NCBI GenBank assembly: GCA_947503115.1
Contig: CANNCS010000019.1
Location: forward strand, 1-45,078
Reading direction: 5' to 3'
Source of the DNA: an uncultured Marivita sp.
Lineage (GTDB): Bacteria; Pseudomonadota; Alphaproteobacteria; Rhodobacterales; Rhodobacteraceae
DNA length: 45,078 nucleotides
This document shows, in pieces, positions 1-8,870 of the stretch; the first letter of the stretch is position 1; each line of letters starts with the position of its first letter. The notes beneath the pieces are model-generated. The model was not told the DNA's origin. It saw only the letters and a program-made list of their open reading frames with translations, and ran no database searches. The translations under genes and the position numbers were made by a program.

Positions 1-75
1 AACAATTGAGGGCATACCATTCTTCGGTAGGAAATTAGCCATCAAGAAGCAATTGAGGATCAGAGTCGCGTAGTG

Positions 76-161
76 TGGTGCGGGCGGTGGGACTCGAACC
101 CACACGGCACAAAGGCCTTCGGATTTTAAGTCCGATATGTCTACCATTCCATCACGCCCGC
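76..161 (-). tRNA. tRNA-Leu (anticodon TAA)
   Basis: Read on the minus strand, the 7-bp acceptor stem gcgggcg (161-155) pairs with cgcccgc (86-80). It is followed by discriminator A and an encoded CCA. The T-loop contains ggttcgagtcc and the anticodon loop is CTTAAAA, giving anticodon TAA, which reads UUA Leu codons. The 86-nt length fits a class II tRNA with a long variable arm. No integrase gene or repeated 3' end is seen beside it, so there is no sign that it serves as an attachment site. Confidence 0.95.
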
Positions 162-248
162 ATCGCATTATCCCTAGCCGGGAGATGGGGCGAAAACAAT
201 GGTTTGGATTGGCGATTTGCAGCAATTTCTAATTTCAGCGACGCAAGC

Positions 249-794
249 TCAAAGGTCGTCGCCGTCGGGCTGCTTGATCAGGGCGCGTTCTCCCAACCAC
301 GGGTTCAGCGCAACGGCCTCTTTGAGGATAGGCTGTGCCTCGTCCTCCCGGCCCAGCGCGATTAGGGTCAACGCCTTTCCGGTCAACGCCCCTGTGTGGC
401 GCGGATTTAATGCAATCGCCTGATCAAGGTCGGGCAGAACCGCAGGATAGTCCCCCCGTAAATAATTCAGGAAAGCCCGTTGGTTGTAGCCTTCGGCATA
501 GAACGGGCAGTAAGACACAAGCGTGTTCAGCCGGTTATTTGCGCGCAGATAGTCACCAATCCGCATGGCGCGCAGGGCCTCATCCAGCATCATCTGTGAC
601 GGCTCATCTGGCGCTTCGAGCCACAAATCCCAAAACTTGTTGGAAAAGTTGCGCGCGATCATCTCGTTCGGTGCGCGCTGAACCTCGGCATAAAGACCAT
701 CTAAGGCCGCAGTGTGGTCGGGAGCGACGGGGCACCCATCTGCAACCGCACTCTGCGCCGCAACGACAGCAATGACTGAAATCAAATTTCGCAT
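249..794 (-). CDS. Exported tetratricopeptide-repeat protein
   Basis: A protein of about 181 residues. It begins with a signal-peptide-like segment (MRNLISVIAVVAAQSAVADG) and then carries helical repeats. The segment from about residue 95 on (roughly 'YNQRAFLNYLRGDYPAVLPD' and then 'ALNPRHTGALTGKALTLIAL') has the spacing and A/G/Y/P pattern of TPR motifs. A TTG start 21 bases further upstream is possible, but the ATG at 794 places the signal peptide at the N terminus. The product probably acts as a periplasmic scaffold; its partner is unknown. It lies downstream of putR on the same strand, 31 bp away, so co-transcription is possible. Confidence 0.75.
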   Translation of the reverse strand: MRNLISVIAVVAAQSAVADGCPVAPDHTAALDGLYAEVQRAPNEMIARNFSNKFWDLWLEAPDEPSQMMLDEALRAMRIGDYLRANNRLNTLVSYCPFYAEGYNQRAFLNYLRGDYPAVLPDLDQAIALNPRHTGALTGKALTLIALGREDEAQPILKEAVALNPWLGERALIKQPDGDDL

Positions 795-825
795 ACGATC
801 ATCTGGCCGCGCCAAACCGGATCGG

Positions 826-1344
826 TCAAGTCACATTCCCGAAAGTCTCTTCCTTGACCGCTTGCATTGCAACATAGGTCGAGGTCGCCGCGACATGCGG
901 CAGTGTCGAGATCTTTTCGGCCAGCACCTTGCGATAGCTGCGCATATTCGCAGTGCGCACCTTGAGCAGGTAATCGAAGTTTCCGGCGATCAGGTGCGCC
1001 TGTTCGATCTCTGGGATCTTGGCCACCGCTTCGTTGAACGCGGCCAAGGCAGCCTCGCGGGTTTGGGTCATCTTCACTTCGACAAAGGCGATGTGATCAA
1101 GACCAAGCCTTATCGGATCAAGTAAGGCACGGTAGCCCTGGATTGCACCCATTTCCTCAAGCCGTCGCAAGCGCGCCTGCGTGGGGGATTTCGACAAGCC
1201 AATCCGCCGCGAAAGTTCAGTTATCGAAACGCGTCCATCTCGCGCCATCTCCTGCAGAATCGCCCGGTCGAATCTGTCTAAATCGGAAATAATCAAATTG
1301 CCCGCCTTTCGCTCCAAAATCAGTGCATTTGCCGTGCTGTACAT
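826..1344 (-). CDS. putR: Lrp/AsnC-family regulator of proline utilisation (PutR)
   Basis: About 172 residues. An N-terminal helix-turn-helix is visible (LDRFDRAILQEMARDGRVS, then ITELSRRIGLSKSPTQARLR). A C-terminal RAM/ligand domain follows (HIAFVEVKMTQ, then AHLIAGNFDYLLKVR). It lies divergent to putA with a 63-bp shared promoter gap, the arrangement known for PutR, which activates putA in response to proline in Agrobacterium and Rhodobacter. The ATG at 1344 was chosen; the frame stays open upstream into putA but that extension is unlikely to be translated. The PutR assignment rests on family plus context; the Lrp family itself is certain. Confidence 0.9.
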   Translation of the reverse strand: MYSTANALILERKAGNLIISDLDRFDRAILQEMARDGRVSITELSRRIGLSKSPTQARLRRLEEMGAIQGYRALLDPIRLGLDHIAFVEVKMTQTREAALAAFNEAVAKIPEIEQAHLIAGNFDYLLKVRTANMRSYRKVLAEKISTLPHVAATSTYVAMQAVKEETFGNVT

Positions 1345-1407
1345 CGAAAATCCGGCACTTGCCCTGTCATTTACGCGATATTGTAGGGGATACGACTGGA
1401 GATCGCC

Positions 1408-4400
1408 ATGCCCCGTGATGAGTTGCCCGACTTGCGCCCACTGATTGACGAAAACACCTATACCGACGAAGCGCAAAAGGTGGATAGACTGCGCATCGCC
1501 GCCGAACTATCCCAAGTGGATCGCGACGCGATTACGGCCCGCGCGACCAAGCTGGTTACTGCAATCCGCGAAGATTCGCGTCCCGGCCTGATGGAAGTCT
1601 TCTTAAGCGAGTACGGCCTGTCGACCGAAGAGGGCATCGCGCTCATGTGTCTGGCCGAGGCGTTGCTGCGTGTTCCGGATGCCGCGACAATCGACGCGCT
1701 TATCGAAGACAAAATTGCGCCATCAAACTGGGCAAGTCACTTGGGGGAAAGCACGTCACCTCTGGTGAACGCTTCAACATGGGCGCTGATGCTGACAGGC
1801 AAGGTGCTGAAGGACGAACAGCCCGGCCCTGTTGGCCATCTGCGCGGCGCGATCAAACGATTGGGTGAACCGGTGATCCGCACCGCAGTAGGCCGCGCAA
1901 TGAAGGAAATGGGCGCGCAGTTTGTTCTGGGGGAAACGATCCAGTCCGCAATGACCCGTGCCGCAAGGATGGAGGCCAAGGCCTATACTTATTCCTATGA
2001 CATGCTGGGCGAGGCTGCGCGCACGGAGACAGACGCGCGGCGCTATCACTTGTCCTATTCCCGCGCCATCAGCGCGATTGCCGAAGCAGCCAAATCCAAG
2101 GACATTCGCGAGAACCCAGGTATTTCGGTCAAACTGTCGGCGCTGCATCCGCGCTACGAAGAGGCGCAACAGGACACCGTGATGAACGAGGTTGTGCCGC
2201 GTCTGCGTACACTGGCGCAATTGGCGCGCTCGGCTGGGATCGGACTTAACATTGACGCGGAAGAGGCAGACCGTCTGTCTGTCTCTCTCGACGTGATCGA
2301 AACCGTGCTGTCGGAACCGTCGCTCAAGGGCTGGGACGGGTTTGGCGTGGTGGTGCAGGCTTATGGACCGCGTGCGGGACATGTGATCGACTGGCTCTAC
2401 GATCTGGCAGAAGGGCTGGACCGCAAGATTATGGTCCGGCTGGTCAAAGGTGCGTATTGGGACACCGAGATCAAACGGGGACAGGTGGCGGGGCTTCCAG
2501 CGTTTCCAGTTTTCACCGCCAAGCATCACACCGACATCAGCTACATCGCCAATGCGAGAAAGCTGCTGGGCATGACCAACCGCATCTACCCGCAATTTGC
2601 GACGCATAACGCACACACCGTGGCCGCGATTCTTCATATGGCGCAGGATCGTACCTCGTTCGAATTCCAACGCCTACACGGCATGGGCGAGGCGCTGCAC
2701 GATATCGTCAAAGATGCGGAAGGCACCCGTTGCCGTATATATGCCCCGGTCGGCGCGCATCGAGATCTATTGGCCTATCTGGTGCGGCGACTTTTGGAAA
2801 ACGGCGCAAACAGTTCCTTCGTGAACCAGATTGTCGATACGGATGTGCCTGCCTCGGAAGTGGCATCTGATCCGTTCGACGCGCAGCTGGTGCCAAAGCT
2901 GGCAACCGGACCCGAACTGTTTGCCCCCGAACGTCCGAACTCAGTGGGTTGGGATCTGACGCACCGCCCCACCCGCGCTGCGATCGAAGCTGCCCGTAAG
3001 CCGTTTGCCAGCGTGCAATGGTCTGCGGCTCCGCTGGTTTTTGGCAATGCCGACACCGGCGCAACAGCCCCGGTGGTTAACCCCGCCCGCCCTGGCGACA
3101 CGGTGGGGTCAGTCACGTGGGCGACGTCTGGGACAGTGGCAGCCGCCTGCGCGGCAGCCCAACCTTGGGACGCAACCGCGCCAGAACGGGCAAAGGTGCT
3201 TAACAGGGCGGCCGACCTTTACGAGGCTCACTACGGCGAGTTGTTTGCACTCTTGGCCCGCGAGGCCGGCAAATCGCTGCTAGATGCGGTGGCCGAACTG
3301 CGCGAAGCCGTGGATTTCCTACGCTACTACGCGGCCCGCGCGGACGGCCCTGCCCCGCAGGGGGTCTTTGCCTGCATCAGTCCGTGGAATTTTCCGCTGG
3401 CGATCTTCACCGGACAAATCGCGGCAGCCCTTGCAACCGGCAATGCCGTGCTAGCCAAACCTGCCGAACAAACACCGCTGATCGCGCATCGCGCCGCACA
3501 GTTGTTACACGAGGCGGGGGTGCCGAAGACTGCGCTGCAACTGCTTCCTGGTGCGGGTAATGTCGGGGCTGCCTTGACGTCGAACCCCGCTGTAAAAGGC
3601 GTTGCCTTCACCGGCTCGACCGAGACCGCGCAAATCATCCATCGCAGCATTGCCAAACACCTTGATCCCGGCACGCCATTCATCGCTGAAACCGGCGGTC
3701 TGAACGCAATGATCGTCGATAGCACGGCATTGCCCGAACAGGCGGTTCAGGCGATTGTCGAATCCGCGTTTCAGTCCGCAGGTCAGCGCTGTTCTGCCCT
3801 ACGCTGTCTCTATGTACAGGAAGATATCGCCAAGGGATTTACCGAGATGCTGACGGGCGCTATGGACGCGCTGGTGATCGGCGACCCTTGGACCTATGGC
3901 ACCGATGTCGGCCCCGCCATCGACGCCGAGGCGCGTGACGGGATCATTTCTTATGTCGATGCCGCCGAGGCCGAAGGCCGTGTGCTGCACCGCTTGCCAC
4001 TGCCCCGTGGCGGCACATTTGTTCCCTCCACCCTGATCAAGGTCTCTGGCATCAAAGACATGGAGCGCGAGATTTTCGGCCCCGTGCTGCATATCGCCAC
4101 CTTCAAGTCCAAGGACATCGACGCTGTGATCGACGCGATCAATGCAACCGGATACGGGCTGACCTTTGGGCTTCAAACCCGGATCGACGACCGCGTTCAA
4201 CATGTTTCGGAACGGATCGAAGCTGGTAATATCTATGTGAACCGCAACCAGATCGGCGCGATTGTCGGCAGTCAGCCGTTTGGCGGTGAAGGCTTGTCAG
4301 GTACCGGTCCCAAGGCAGGTGGCCCGAACTACCTAACACGTTTCCGCAGACATCCCGCATCGGAGCGAGCTGATAACTGGGGTACACAGGACAGCAAAGA

Positions 4401-4830
4401 CCGCCTGGTCAAAGCATTGGCGAACACGTCAGGAAAACACAGGATGACAAAGACCACCCTGCCCGGACCAACCGGCGAATCCAACGTGTTAACCAAGATG
4501 GCACGCGGACCGATTCTTTGCCTTGGGCCGGGAGAAAAGAGTGCAGCGGCGCAGGCGAAGGCAGTCGAAGCCTTGGGTGGACGAGCCATCGTTGCAGAGG
4601 GTGATATTGATGCGGCATGGCTGTCCGATCTGCCCACAGACGCTCTGCTCTGGTGGGGTGACGGAGAAACCGCGCGTACGTTGCGTGCCGCTTTGGCCCG
4701 CCGCGCTGGTCCGATCCTGCCGCTGATCACTGGGATGCCGGACACTGGTCACGTTTGTCACGAACGGCATGTCTGCGTCGATACCACGGCATCGGGCGGA
4801 AACGCACAGCTTCTAAGCGGCGCGGCTTGA
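1408..4830 (+). CDS. putA: Bifunctional proline dehydrogenase / L-glutamate-gamma-semialdehyde dehydrogenase PutA
   Basis: An 1140-residue enzyme converting proline to glutamate in two steps, first FAD-linked and then NAD-linked. The proline dehydrogenase barrel spans about residues 140-460 and contains RLVKGAYWDTE around Lys347. The aldehyde dehydrogenase domain spans about 530-1000, with SPWNFPLA, the catalytic Glu761 (AETGG) and the catalytic Cys795 (GQRCS), and ends at GGEGLSGTGPKAGG. A C-terminal tail of about 130 residues follows. The ribbon-helix-helix DNA-binding domain of enterobacterial PutA is absent, so control probably falls to the adjacent PutR. The ATG at 1408 is preceded by a TGGAG ribosome-binding site. 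Confidence 0.97.
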   Translation: MPRDELPDLRPLIDENTYTDEAQKVDRLRIAAELSQVDRDAITARATKLVTAIREDSRPGLMEVFLSEYGLSTEEGIALMCLAEALLRVPDAATIDALIEDKIAPSNWASHLGESTSPLVNASTWALMLTGKVLKDEQPGPVGHLRGAIKRLGEPVIRTAVGRAMKEMGAQFVLGETIQSAMTRAARMEAKAYTYSYDMLGEAARTETDARRYHLSYSRAISAIAEAAKSKDIRENPGISVKLSALHPRYEEAQQDTVMNEVVPRLRTLAQLARSAGIGLNIDAEEADRLSVSLDVIETVLSEPSLKGWDGFGVVVQAYGPRAGHVIDWLYDLAEGLDRKIMVRLVKGAYWDTEIKRGQVAGLPAFPVFTAKHHTDISYIANARKLLGMTNRIYPQFATHNAHTVAAILHMAQDRTSFEFQRLHGMGEALHDIVKDAEGTRCRIYAPVGAHRDLLAYLVRRLLENGANSSFVNQIVDTDVPASEVASDPFDAQLVPKLATGPELFAPERPNSVGWDLTHRPTRAAIEAARKPFASVQWSAAPLVFGNADTGATAPVVNPARPGDTVGSVTWATSGTVAAACAAAQPWDATAPERAKVLNRAADLYEAHYGELFALLAREAGKSLLDAVAELREAVDFLRYYAARADGPAPQGVFACISPWNFPLAIFTGQIAAALATGNAVLAKPAEQTPLIAHRAAQLLHEAGVPKTALQLLPGAGNVGAALTSNPAVKGVAFTGSTETAQIIHRSIAKHLDPGTPFIAETGGLNAMIVDSTALPEQAVQAIVESAFQSAGQRCSALRCLYVQEDIAKGFTEMLTGAMDALVIGDPWTYGTDVGPAIDAEARDGIISYVDAAEAEGRVLHRLPLPRGGTFVPSTLIKVSGIKDMEREIFGPVLHIATFKSKDIDAVIDAINATGYGLTFGLQTRIDDRVQHVSERIEAGNIYVNRNQIGAIVGSQPFGGEGLSGTGPKAGGPNYLTRFRRHPASERADNWGTQDSKDRLVKALANTSGKHRMTKTTLPGPTGESNVLTKMARGPILCLGPGEKSAAAQAKAVEALGGRAIVAEGDIDAAWLSDLPTDALLWWGDGETARTLRAALARRAGPILPLITGMPDTGHVCHERHVCVDTTASGGNAQLLSGAA

Positions 4831-4838
4831 CGCGCCGC
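4817..4838 (+). terminator. Hairpin overlapping the putA stop codon
   Basis: Arms gcggcgcg (4817-4824) and cgcgccgc (4831-4838) form an 8-bp all-GC stem around the loop gcttga, which contains the putA stop TGA. Only a short CTTT follows, so it is a weak intrinsic terminator or an mRNA 3'-end stabiliser. Confidence 0.4.
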
Positions 4839-4861
4839 CGCTTTGCGCCAACTGTCGCGAC

Positions 4862-5605
4862 ATGTTTCCAATCCGCGACCACAACCCGTCGGGCCGCACG
4901 CCCTTTGTCACATACGCACTAATCATCGCGAATGTCGGCATCTTCCTGAGCTATTGGCCGCTGATGCAGAGCGACCAGGAAATCGTGCGCTTTTATTTTG
5001 ACTATGCGCTGATCCCAGCGCTGGTCAGCGAAGGCCAGGGTTTCAGTGGGTTTCTGACATCAATGTTCCTGCATGGCGGATGGATGCACCTGATTGGTAA
5101 CATGCTGTTTCTGTTCATCTTCGGCGATAATATCGAAGATGAGATGGGGCATGTCGGCTTTATCCTGTTCTACCTAGCGGCCGGATTGGGCGCAGGGTTT
5201 ATCCATTATATCAGCGCGCCGGGTTCGCCAGTGCCCACTGTTGGAGCATCCGGTGCGATTGCCGGGGTTATGGGCGGTTACCTGTTGCTGTTCCCTAAGG
5301 CCAAGGTCGATATCCTGATCATCATCGTGATCATTTTCCGCATTTTTCCGATCCCGGCCTGGATCATGCTCGGGCTTTGGTTCGCCATGCAAATCTTTGG
5401 CGGCTTCGGTACAGCGGCAGACGAAGGCGGCGTGGCGTATTGGGCGCATGTGGGTGGCTTTGTGATCGGGCTGGCACTGACCATCCCGCTCTGGCTACGT
5501 CTGGGCGGGCCGCAGTTTTGGACCCGCACTGAAGGCCACCCGCCGCATCCGGAAGCAACCTACAAACTGTCGCAGTCCCGGGTACCTTCGGTGCGACGGA
5601 AATGA
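4862..5605 (+). CDS. Rhomboid-family intramembrane serine protease
   Basis: A 247-residue polytopic membrane protein. The diagnostic features are the L1-loop HGGWMHLIGN, the active-site motif GAS130GAIAG, and His196 in the last core helix (AHVGG); Ser130 and His196 form the catalytic dyad. Members of the family cleave transmembrane segments within the inner membrane; the substrate here is unknown. It has about six membrane segments plus a hydrophobic stretch around residues 150-175. The stop overlaps the start of the next gene (ATGA), suggesting translational coupling. The start is 31 bp after putA; no strong ribosome-binding site is seen. Confidence 0.95.
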   Translation: MFPIRDHNPSGRTPFVTYALIIANVGIFLSYWPLMQSDQEIVRFYFDYALIPALVSEGQGFSGFLTSMFLHGGWMHLIGNMLFLFIFGDNIEDEMGHVGFILFYLAAGLGAGFIHYISAPGSPVPTVGASGAIAGVMGGYLLLFPKAKVDILIIIVIIFRIFPIPAWIMLGLWFAMQIFGGFGTAADEGGVAYWAHVGGFVIGLALTIPLWLRLGGPQFWTRTEGHPPHPEATYKLSQSRVPSVRRK

Positions 5606-5970
5606 ATGATCCGCTCAAAATAACCTGCCATTGCGGTGCCGTCGAACTATCCGTTCGTCTGCGCGACAGTCTTGAAAACGCGCGACGCTGTGACTGTTCC
5701 TATTGCCGCCGCCGGGGGACCCCGACCGCAAGTGTCTTCCGCGACGATCTGAAGGTCATCAAAGGCGCGGAGGCCCTTAGCCTTTACACCTTTGGCACGC
5801 ACACCGCGAAACACTATTTCTGCAAAACCTGCGGGATTTACACGCATCATCAACGCCGATCCGATCCAGAGGAATACGGTGTAAACTTTGGATGCATAGA
5901 AGGCGTGACCCCTAAAGACTATGAACCTATCGGTTGGCATGACGGCGTGAATCACCCTTCGGACCAATAA
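5602..5970 (+). CDS. GFA-family (CENP-V/GFA domain) zinc protein
   Basis: A 122-residue protein with the GFA cysteine signature: CHC at residues 9-11, C-x-C-x2-C at 30, 32 and 35, and C-x2-C at 74-77 (FCKTCG). The family is named for glutathione-dependent formaldehyde-activating enzyme, but most members have no proven reaction. The true substrate here is unknown. It overlaps the rhomboid gene by four bases and is probably co-translated with it, although no functional link between the two families is known to me. Length is normal for the family. Confidence 0.9.
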   Translation: MNDPLKITCHCGAVELSVRLRDSLENARRCDCSYCRRRGTPTASVFRDDLKVIKGAEALSLYTFGTHTAKHYFCKTCGIYTHHQRRSDPEEYGVNFGCIEGVTPKDYEPIGWHDGVNHPSDQ

Positions 5971-6079
5971 TCCGTTAAGCCTAGACCCCAATTCCAAACA
6001 AAGCCTGAACACGCGTGATTGCACGGGTCCGTCTGCGCGTGTATCCCTCGGCAAAACTGAAATTCAAAGGAACGCGATC

Positions 6080-7735
6080 ATGGCAGCCTATCAGTATGTC
6101 TATCACATGAGCGGGGTCTCAAAGACGTATCCCGGCGGCAAGAAGACGTTCGAAAACATCCACCTGAACTTTCTCCCGGGCGTCAAGATCGGTGTCGTCG
6201 GCGTCAACGGCGCGGGTAAGTCGACCCTGCTCAAGATCATGGCCGGGCTCGACAAAGATTTCTCGGGCGAAGCATGGTCTGCCGAAGGAGCAAAAGTTGG
6301 TTACCTACCGCAGGAACCGCAGCTTGATCCGGCGTTGACCGTACGCGAAAACGTCATGCTGGGCGTCGCAGAAAAAAAGGGCAAGCTTGATCGTTTCAAC
6401 GAACTCGCCATGAATTACAGCGATGAAACCGCTGATGAAATGGCTGCGCTTCAAGACGAGATCGATGCGAACAACCTCTGGGATTTAGACAGTCAGATCG
6501 ACGTCGCAATGGAAGCATTACGCTGCCCTGCGGACGACGCTGATGTTGCGACACTGTCGGGGGGGGAAAAGCGTCGCGTCGCGCTGTGCAAACTGCTGCT
6601 TGAAGCGCCCGACATGCTGCTGCTCGACGAACCGACCAACCACCTTGATGCGGAAACCATCGCGTGGTTGCAGAACCACCTGATCGAATACAAAGGCACG
6701 ATCCTGATCGTCACACACGATCGCTATTTTCTTGACGATATCACAGGTTGGATTCTCGAACTCGACCGTGGCCGTGGCATTCCCTACGAGGGCAACTACT
6801 CCAGCTGGCTGGACCAGAAAGCCAAGCGCCTTCAACAGGAAGCGCGCGAAGACAAAGCCAAACAAAAGACGCTGGAACGCGAACTTGCATGGATGCGACA
6901 GGGCCAGAAAGCCCGTCAGGCAAAATCCAAAGCGCGTATTCAGGCTTATGAAGAGATGGCGGGCCAGTCCGAGCGCGAACGCGTTGGCCGGGCGCAGATT
7001 ATCATCCCGAACGGACCGCGCCTCGGATCGAAAGTCATTGATGTCAACGGCTTGAAGAAGGCGATGGGCGACAAGCTTTTGATCGAGGATCTGACGTTCA
7101 GCCTGCCACCCGGCGGCATTGTCGGCGTGATCGGCCCGAACGGCGCCGGTAAATCAACGCTATTCAAGATGCTCACCGGGCAGGAACAGCCCGACGAAGG
7201 CGACGTGTCATATGGAGACACCGTGCAGTTGGCCTATGTCGACCAGTCGCGCGACGATCTGAACGCGAATGACACGGTTTGGGAAGCCATCTCTGGCGGC
7301 GCCGAAATCATCAAACTGGGTGATGCCGAAGTCAATTCCCGCGCGTATTGCGGGTCGTTCAACTTCAAAGGTGGCGACCAGCAAAAGAAAGTCGGTCTGC
7401 TGTCAGGCGGTGAGCGAAATCGCGTGCACATGGCACGTCTGCTCAAAGAAGGTGGCAACGTTCTGCTGCTCGACGAACCGACCAACGATCTTGACGTGGA
7501 AACACTCCGCGCACTGGAAGACGCGATTGAAGATTTCGCCGGTTGCGCCGTGGTCATCAGCCACGACCGTTTCTTCCTCGACCGTCTGTGTACCCACATC
7601 CTTGCGTTCGAAGGCGACGCCCATGTCGAATGGTTCGAGGGCAACTTTGCCGATTACGAAGAGGACAAAAAGCGCCGTCTGGGCGCGGACGCGCTTGAGC
7701 CGAAGCGGGTGAAGTTCAAAAAGTTCGTTCGATAG
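6080..7735 (+). CDS. ettA: Energy-dependent translational throttle protein EttA (ABC-F)
   Basis: A 551-residue soluble ABC-F protein with two nucleotide-binding domains. The first has Walker A GVNGAGKST, signature LSGGEKRR and Walker B LLLDEPTNHLD. The second has GPNGAGKST, LSGGERNR and LLLDEPTNDLD. An arm insertion in domain 1 and a charged linker (around residues 245-310) separate them. The N terminus (AAYQYVYHMSGVSKTYPGGK) is typical of EttA, which binds the ribosomal E site and gates entry into elongation according to ATP/ADP. Full length is normal. AAAGGAACG precedes the ATG. The gene appears monocistronic. Confidence 0.96.
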   Translation: MAAYQYVYHMSGVSKTYPGGKKTFENIHLNFLPGVKIGVVGVNGAGKSTLLKIMAGLDKDFSGEAWSAEGAKVGYLPQEPQLDPALTVRENVMLGVAEKKGKLDRFNELAMNYSDETADEMAALQDEIDANNLWDLDSQIDVAMEALRCPADDADVATLSGGEKRRVALCKLLLEAPDMLLLDEPTNHLDAETIAWLQNHLIEYKGTILIVTHDRYFLDDITGWILELDRGRGIPYEGNYSSWLDQKAKRLQQEAREDKAKQKTLERELAWMRQGQKARQAKSKARIQAYEEMAGQSERERVGRAQIIIPNGPRLGSKVIDVNGLKKAMGDKLLIEDLTFSLPPGGIVGVIGPNGAGKSTLFKMLTGQEQPDEGDVSYGDTVQLAYVDQSRDDLNANDTVWEAISGGAEIIKLGDAEVNSRAYCGSFNFKGGDQQKKVGLLSGGERNRVHMARLLKEGGNVLLLDEPTNDLDVETLRALEDAIEDFAGCAVVISHDRFFLDRLCTHILAFEGDAHVEWFEGNFADYEEDKKRRLGADALEPKRVKFKKFVR

Positions 7736-7919
7736 CATGACTTCAAGCTGGGTGGACTGAAACTCCAATTCGAATTTATTTCTATCCACCCACGCTGCCC
7801 TACTTGCGCAACACACTGAGTACCCCCATCTGCACAAAATCCGGGCGTGAGGCTCCGTCCGGCGGCTGCAGGTGTGACGGATCACGCCGAGAGCGCCATC
7901 CTCTTTTGGACTTCTTGCG

Positions 7920-8207
7920 ATGCGCAAAATCCTGTTTTCAGCGGCCCTCGTTTTGGCGGCAGCTCCTGCCCTTGCCGATCAGACTGAGGGATTGATCCTA
8001 GCCTTTGACCGTCAAGCCCACACTATTGTGTTGACAGATCACAGCGTCTGGCAACTGCCCTCTGACATGGCGATTCCCACCGATCTTGGTCAAGGTGATC
8101 GGATTTACATCGACTTCACCAGTGACGGCGACAATGGGGTCAAAGCCGTGACTCTGCTCGAACGGCTGGCTGTGGCTATGCCCCTTGGCGCCGACGGCGG
8201 CTCGTAA
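7920..8207 (+). CDS. Small exported protein, DUF1344-like
   Basis: A 95-residue protein. A clear signal peptide (MRKILFSAALVLAAAPALA, cleaved before DQTEG) is followed by a compact beta-rich segment: EGLILAFDRQAHTIVLTDHS, WQLPSDMA, then GDRIYIDF. This pattern of a short thread around 'turn, T-hydrophobic, LP' matches my memory of DUF1344 periplasmic proteins, whose function is unknown. It ends 15 bases before a strong hairpin terminator. The DUF assignment is a recollection of pattern, not a search result. Confidence 0.7.
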   Translation: MRKILFSAALVLAAAPALADQTEGLILAFDRQAHTIVLTDHSVWQLPSDMAIPTDLGQGDRIYIDFTSDGDNGVKAVTLLERLAVAMPLGADGGS

Positions 8208-8222
8208 CTCAAGTAAGATAAG

Positions 8223-8246
8223 GGGGGTCGGTTTCGACCCCCTTTT
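8223..8246. terminator. Bidirectional rho-independent terminator
   Basis: Perfect 8-bp stem gggggtcg (8223-8230) / cgaccccc (8235-8242), loop gttt, followed on the plus strand by TTTT. It ends the small exported gene (stop at 8207). On the minus strand the same hairpin is followed by a T-rich stretch and can also end the thioredoxin gene, whose stop lies at 8257. Confidence 0.85.
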
Positions 8247-8256
8247 CAACTAGGGT

Positions 8257-8679
8257 TCACCCCACCCAACCAATGATCTGATCCGCCCGCATGGCGCCCG
8301 ATTGGCGCGCGTTCTCGCGTCCACCGACAAAGCGGATCATCGTCGGTATCCCCCGGATATCATAGGCACGACCGGATTGCGGAAAGTCCTCTGTGTTAAG
8401 CTTGACCAGCCGCGCCCTCCCCTTGAGCGAGCCAGCCGCCTTGGAAAATTCCGGGCCCATCATTTTGCACGGGCCACACCACGGCGCCCAGAAATCGACG
8501 ACCAAAGGCACTTCGTCGTTGCGTGCCGCTTTTTGCAATGTGGTCCAATCGACTTCGATGGCCTTGCCCGGCATCAGGCCCGCGCCACAAGTGCCACACT
8601 TGGGTCCGGCATCCAGACGATCTTCGGGCACGCGATTGACCTGACCACAATCGAGGCAAGTGATTTTCTTTGCAGACAT
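8257..8679 (-). CDS. trxC: Thioredoxin TrxC (thioredoxin 2, zinc-binding)
   Basis: A 140-residue cytosolic thiol-disulfide reductase. The N-terminal zinc domain has C8-x2-C11 and C28-x2-C31, and the thioredoxin fold carries the active site WCGPC at 67-71 (FWAPWCGPCKMMGP) and the cis-Pro loop GIPTMI. This two-part layout is that of TrxC, an oxidative-stress thioredoxin. The ATG at 8679 with GGAG eight bases upstream was chosen over an in-frame upstream ATG that would add eight residues before the zinc finger. Confidence 0.93.
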   Translation of the reverse strand: MSAKKITCLDCGQVNRVPEDRLDAGPKCGTCGAGLMPGKAIEVDWTTLQKAARNDEVPLVVDFWAPWCGPCKMMGPEFSKAAGSLKGRARLVKLNTEDFPQSGRAYDIRGIPTMIRFVGGRENARQSGAMRADQIIGWVG

Positions 8680-8870
8680 CGTACTGCTCCAGTTACATTC
8701 CAATTTTCATATATGGAAGTGATTTCGATCTTTGCAAAGGCATGCCACTCCAGCCATGCCACAAATTTAAGCATCTTCTAAGGATCTGTGTTACGTAACG
8801 TCAAGCTCCAACAGCGTGTCATCGTTTTGTCCGTACGCGCGGCGCTTCAACATACTTGGAAGGAAATCTT

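Noticed and set aside
1-161. tRNA-Leu gene as an integration site for a mobile element
   Set aside because: No integrase, no repeated tRNA 3' end and no composition change on either side in the window.
7749-7792. tgggtgga/tccaccca inverted repeat after ettA as a terminator
   Set aside because: The loop of 28 bases is long and there is no T-run; too weak to call.
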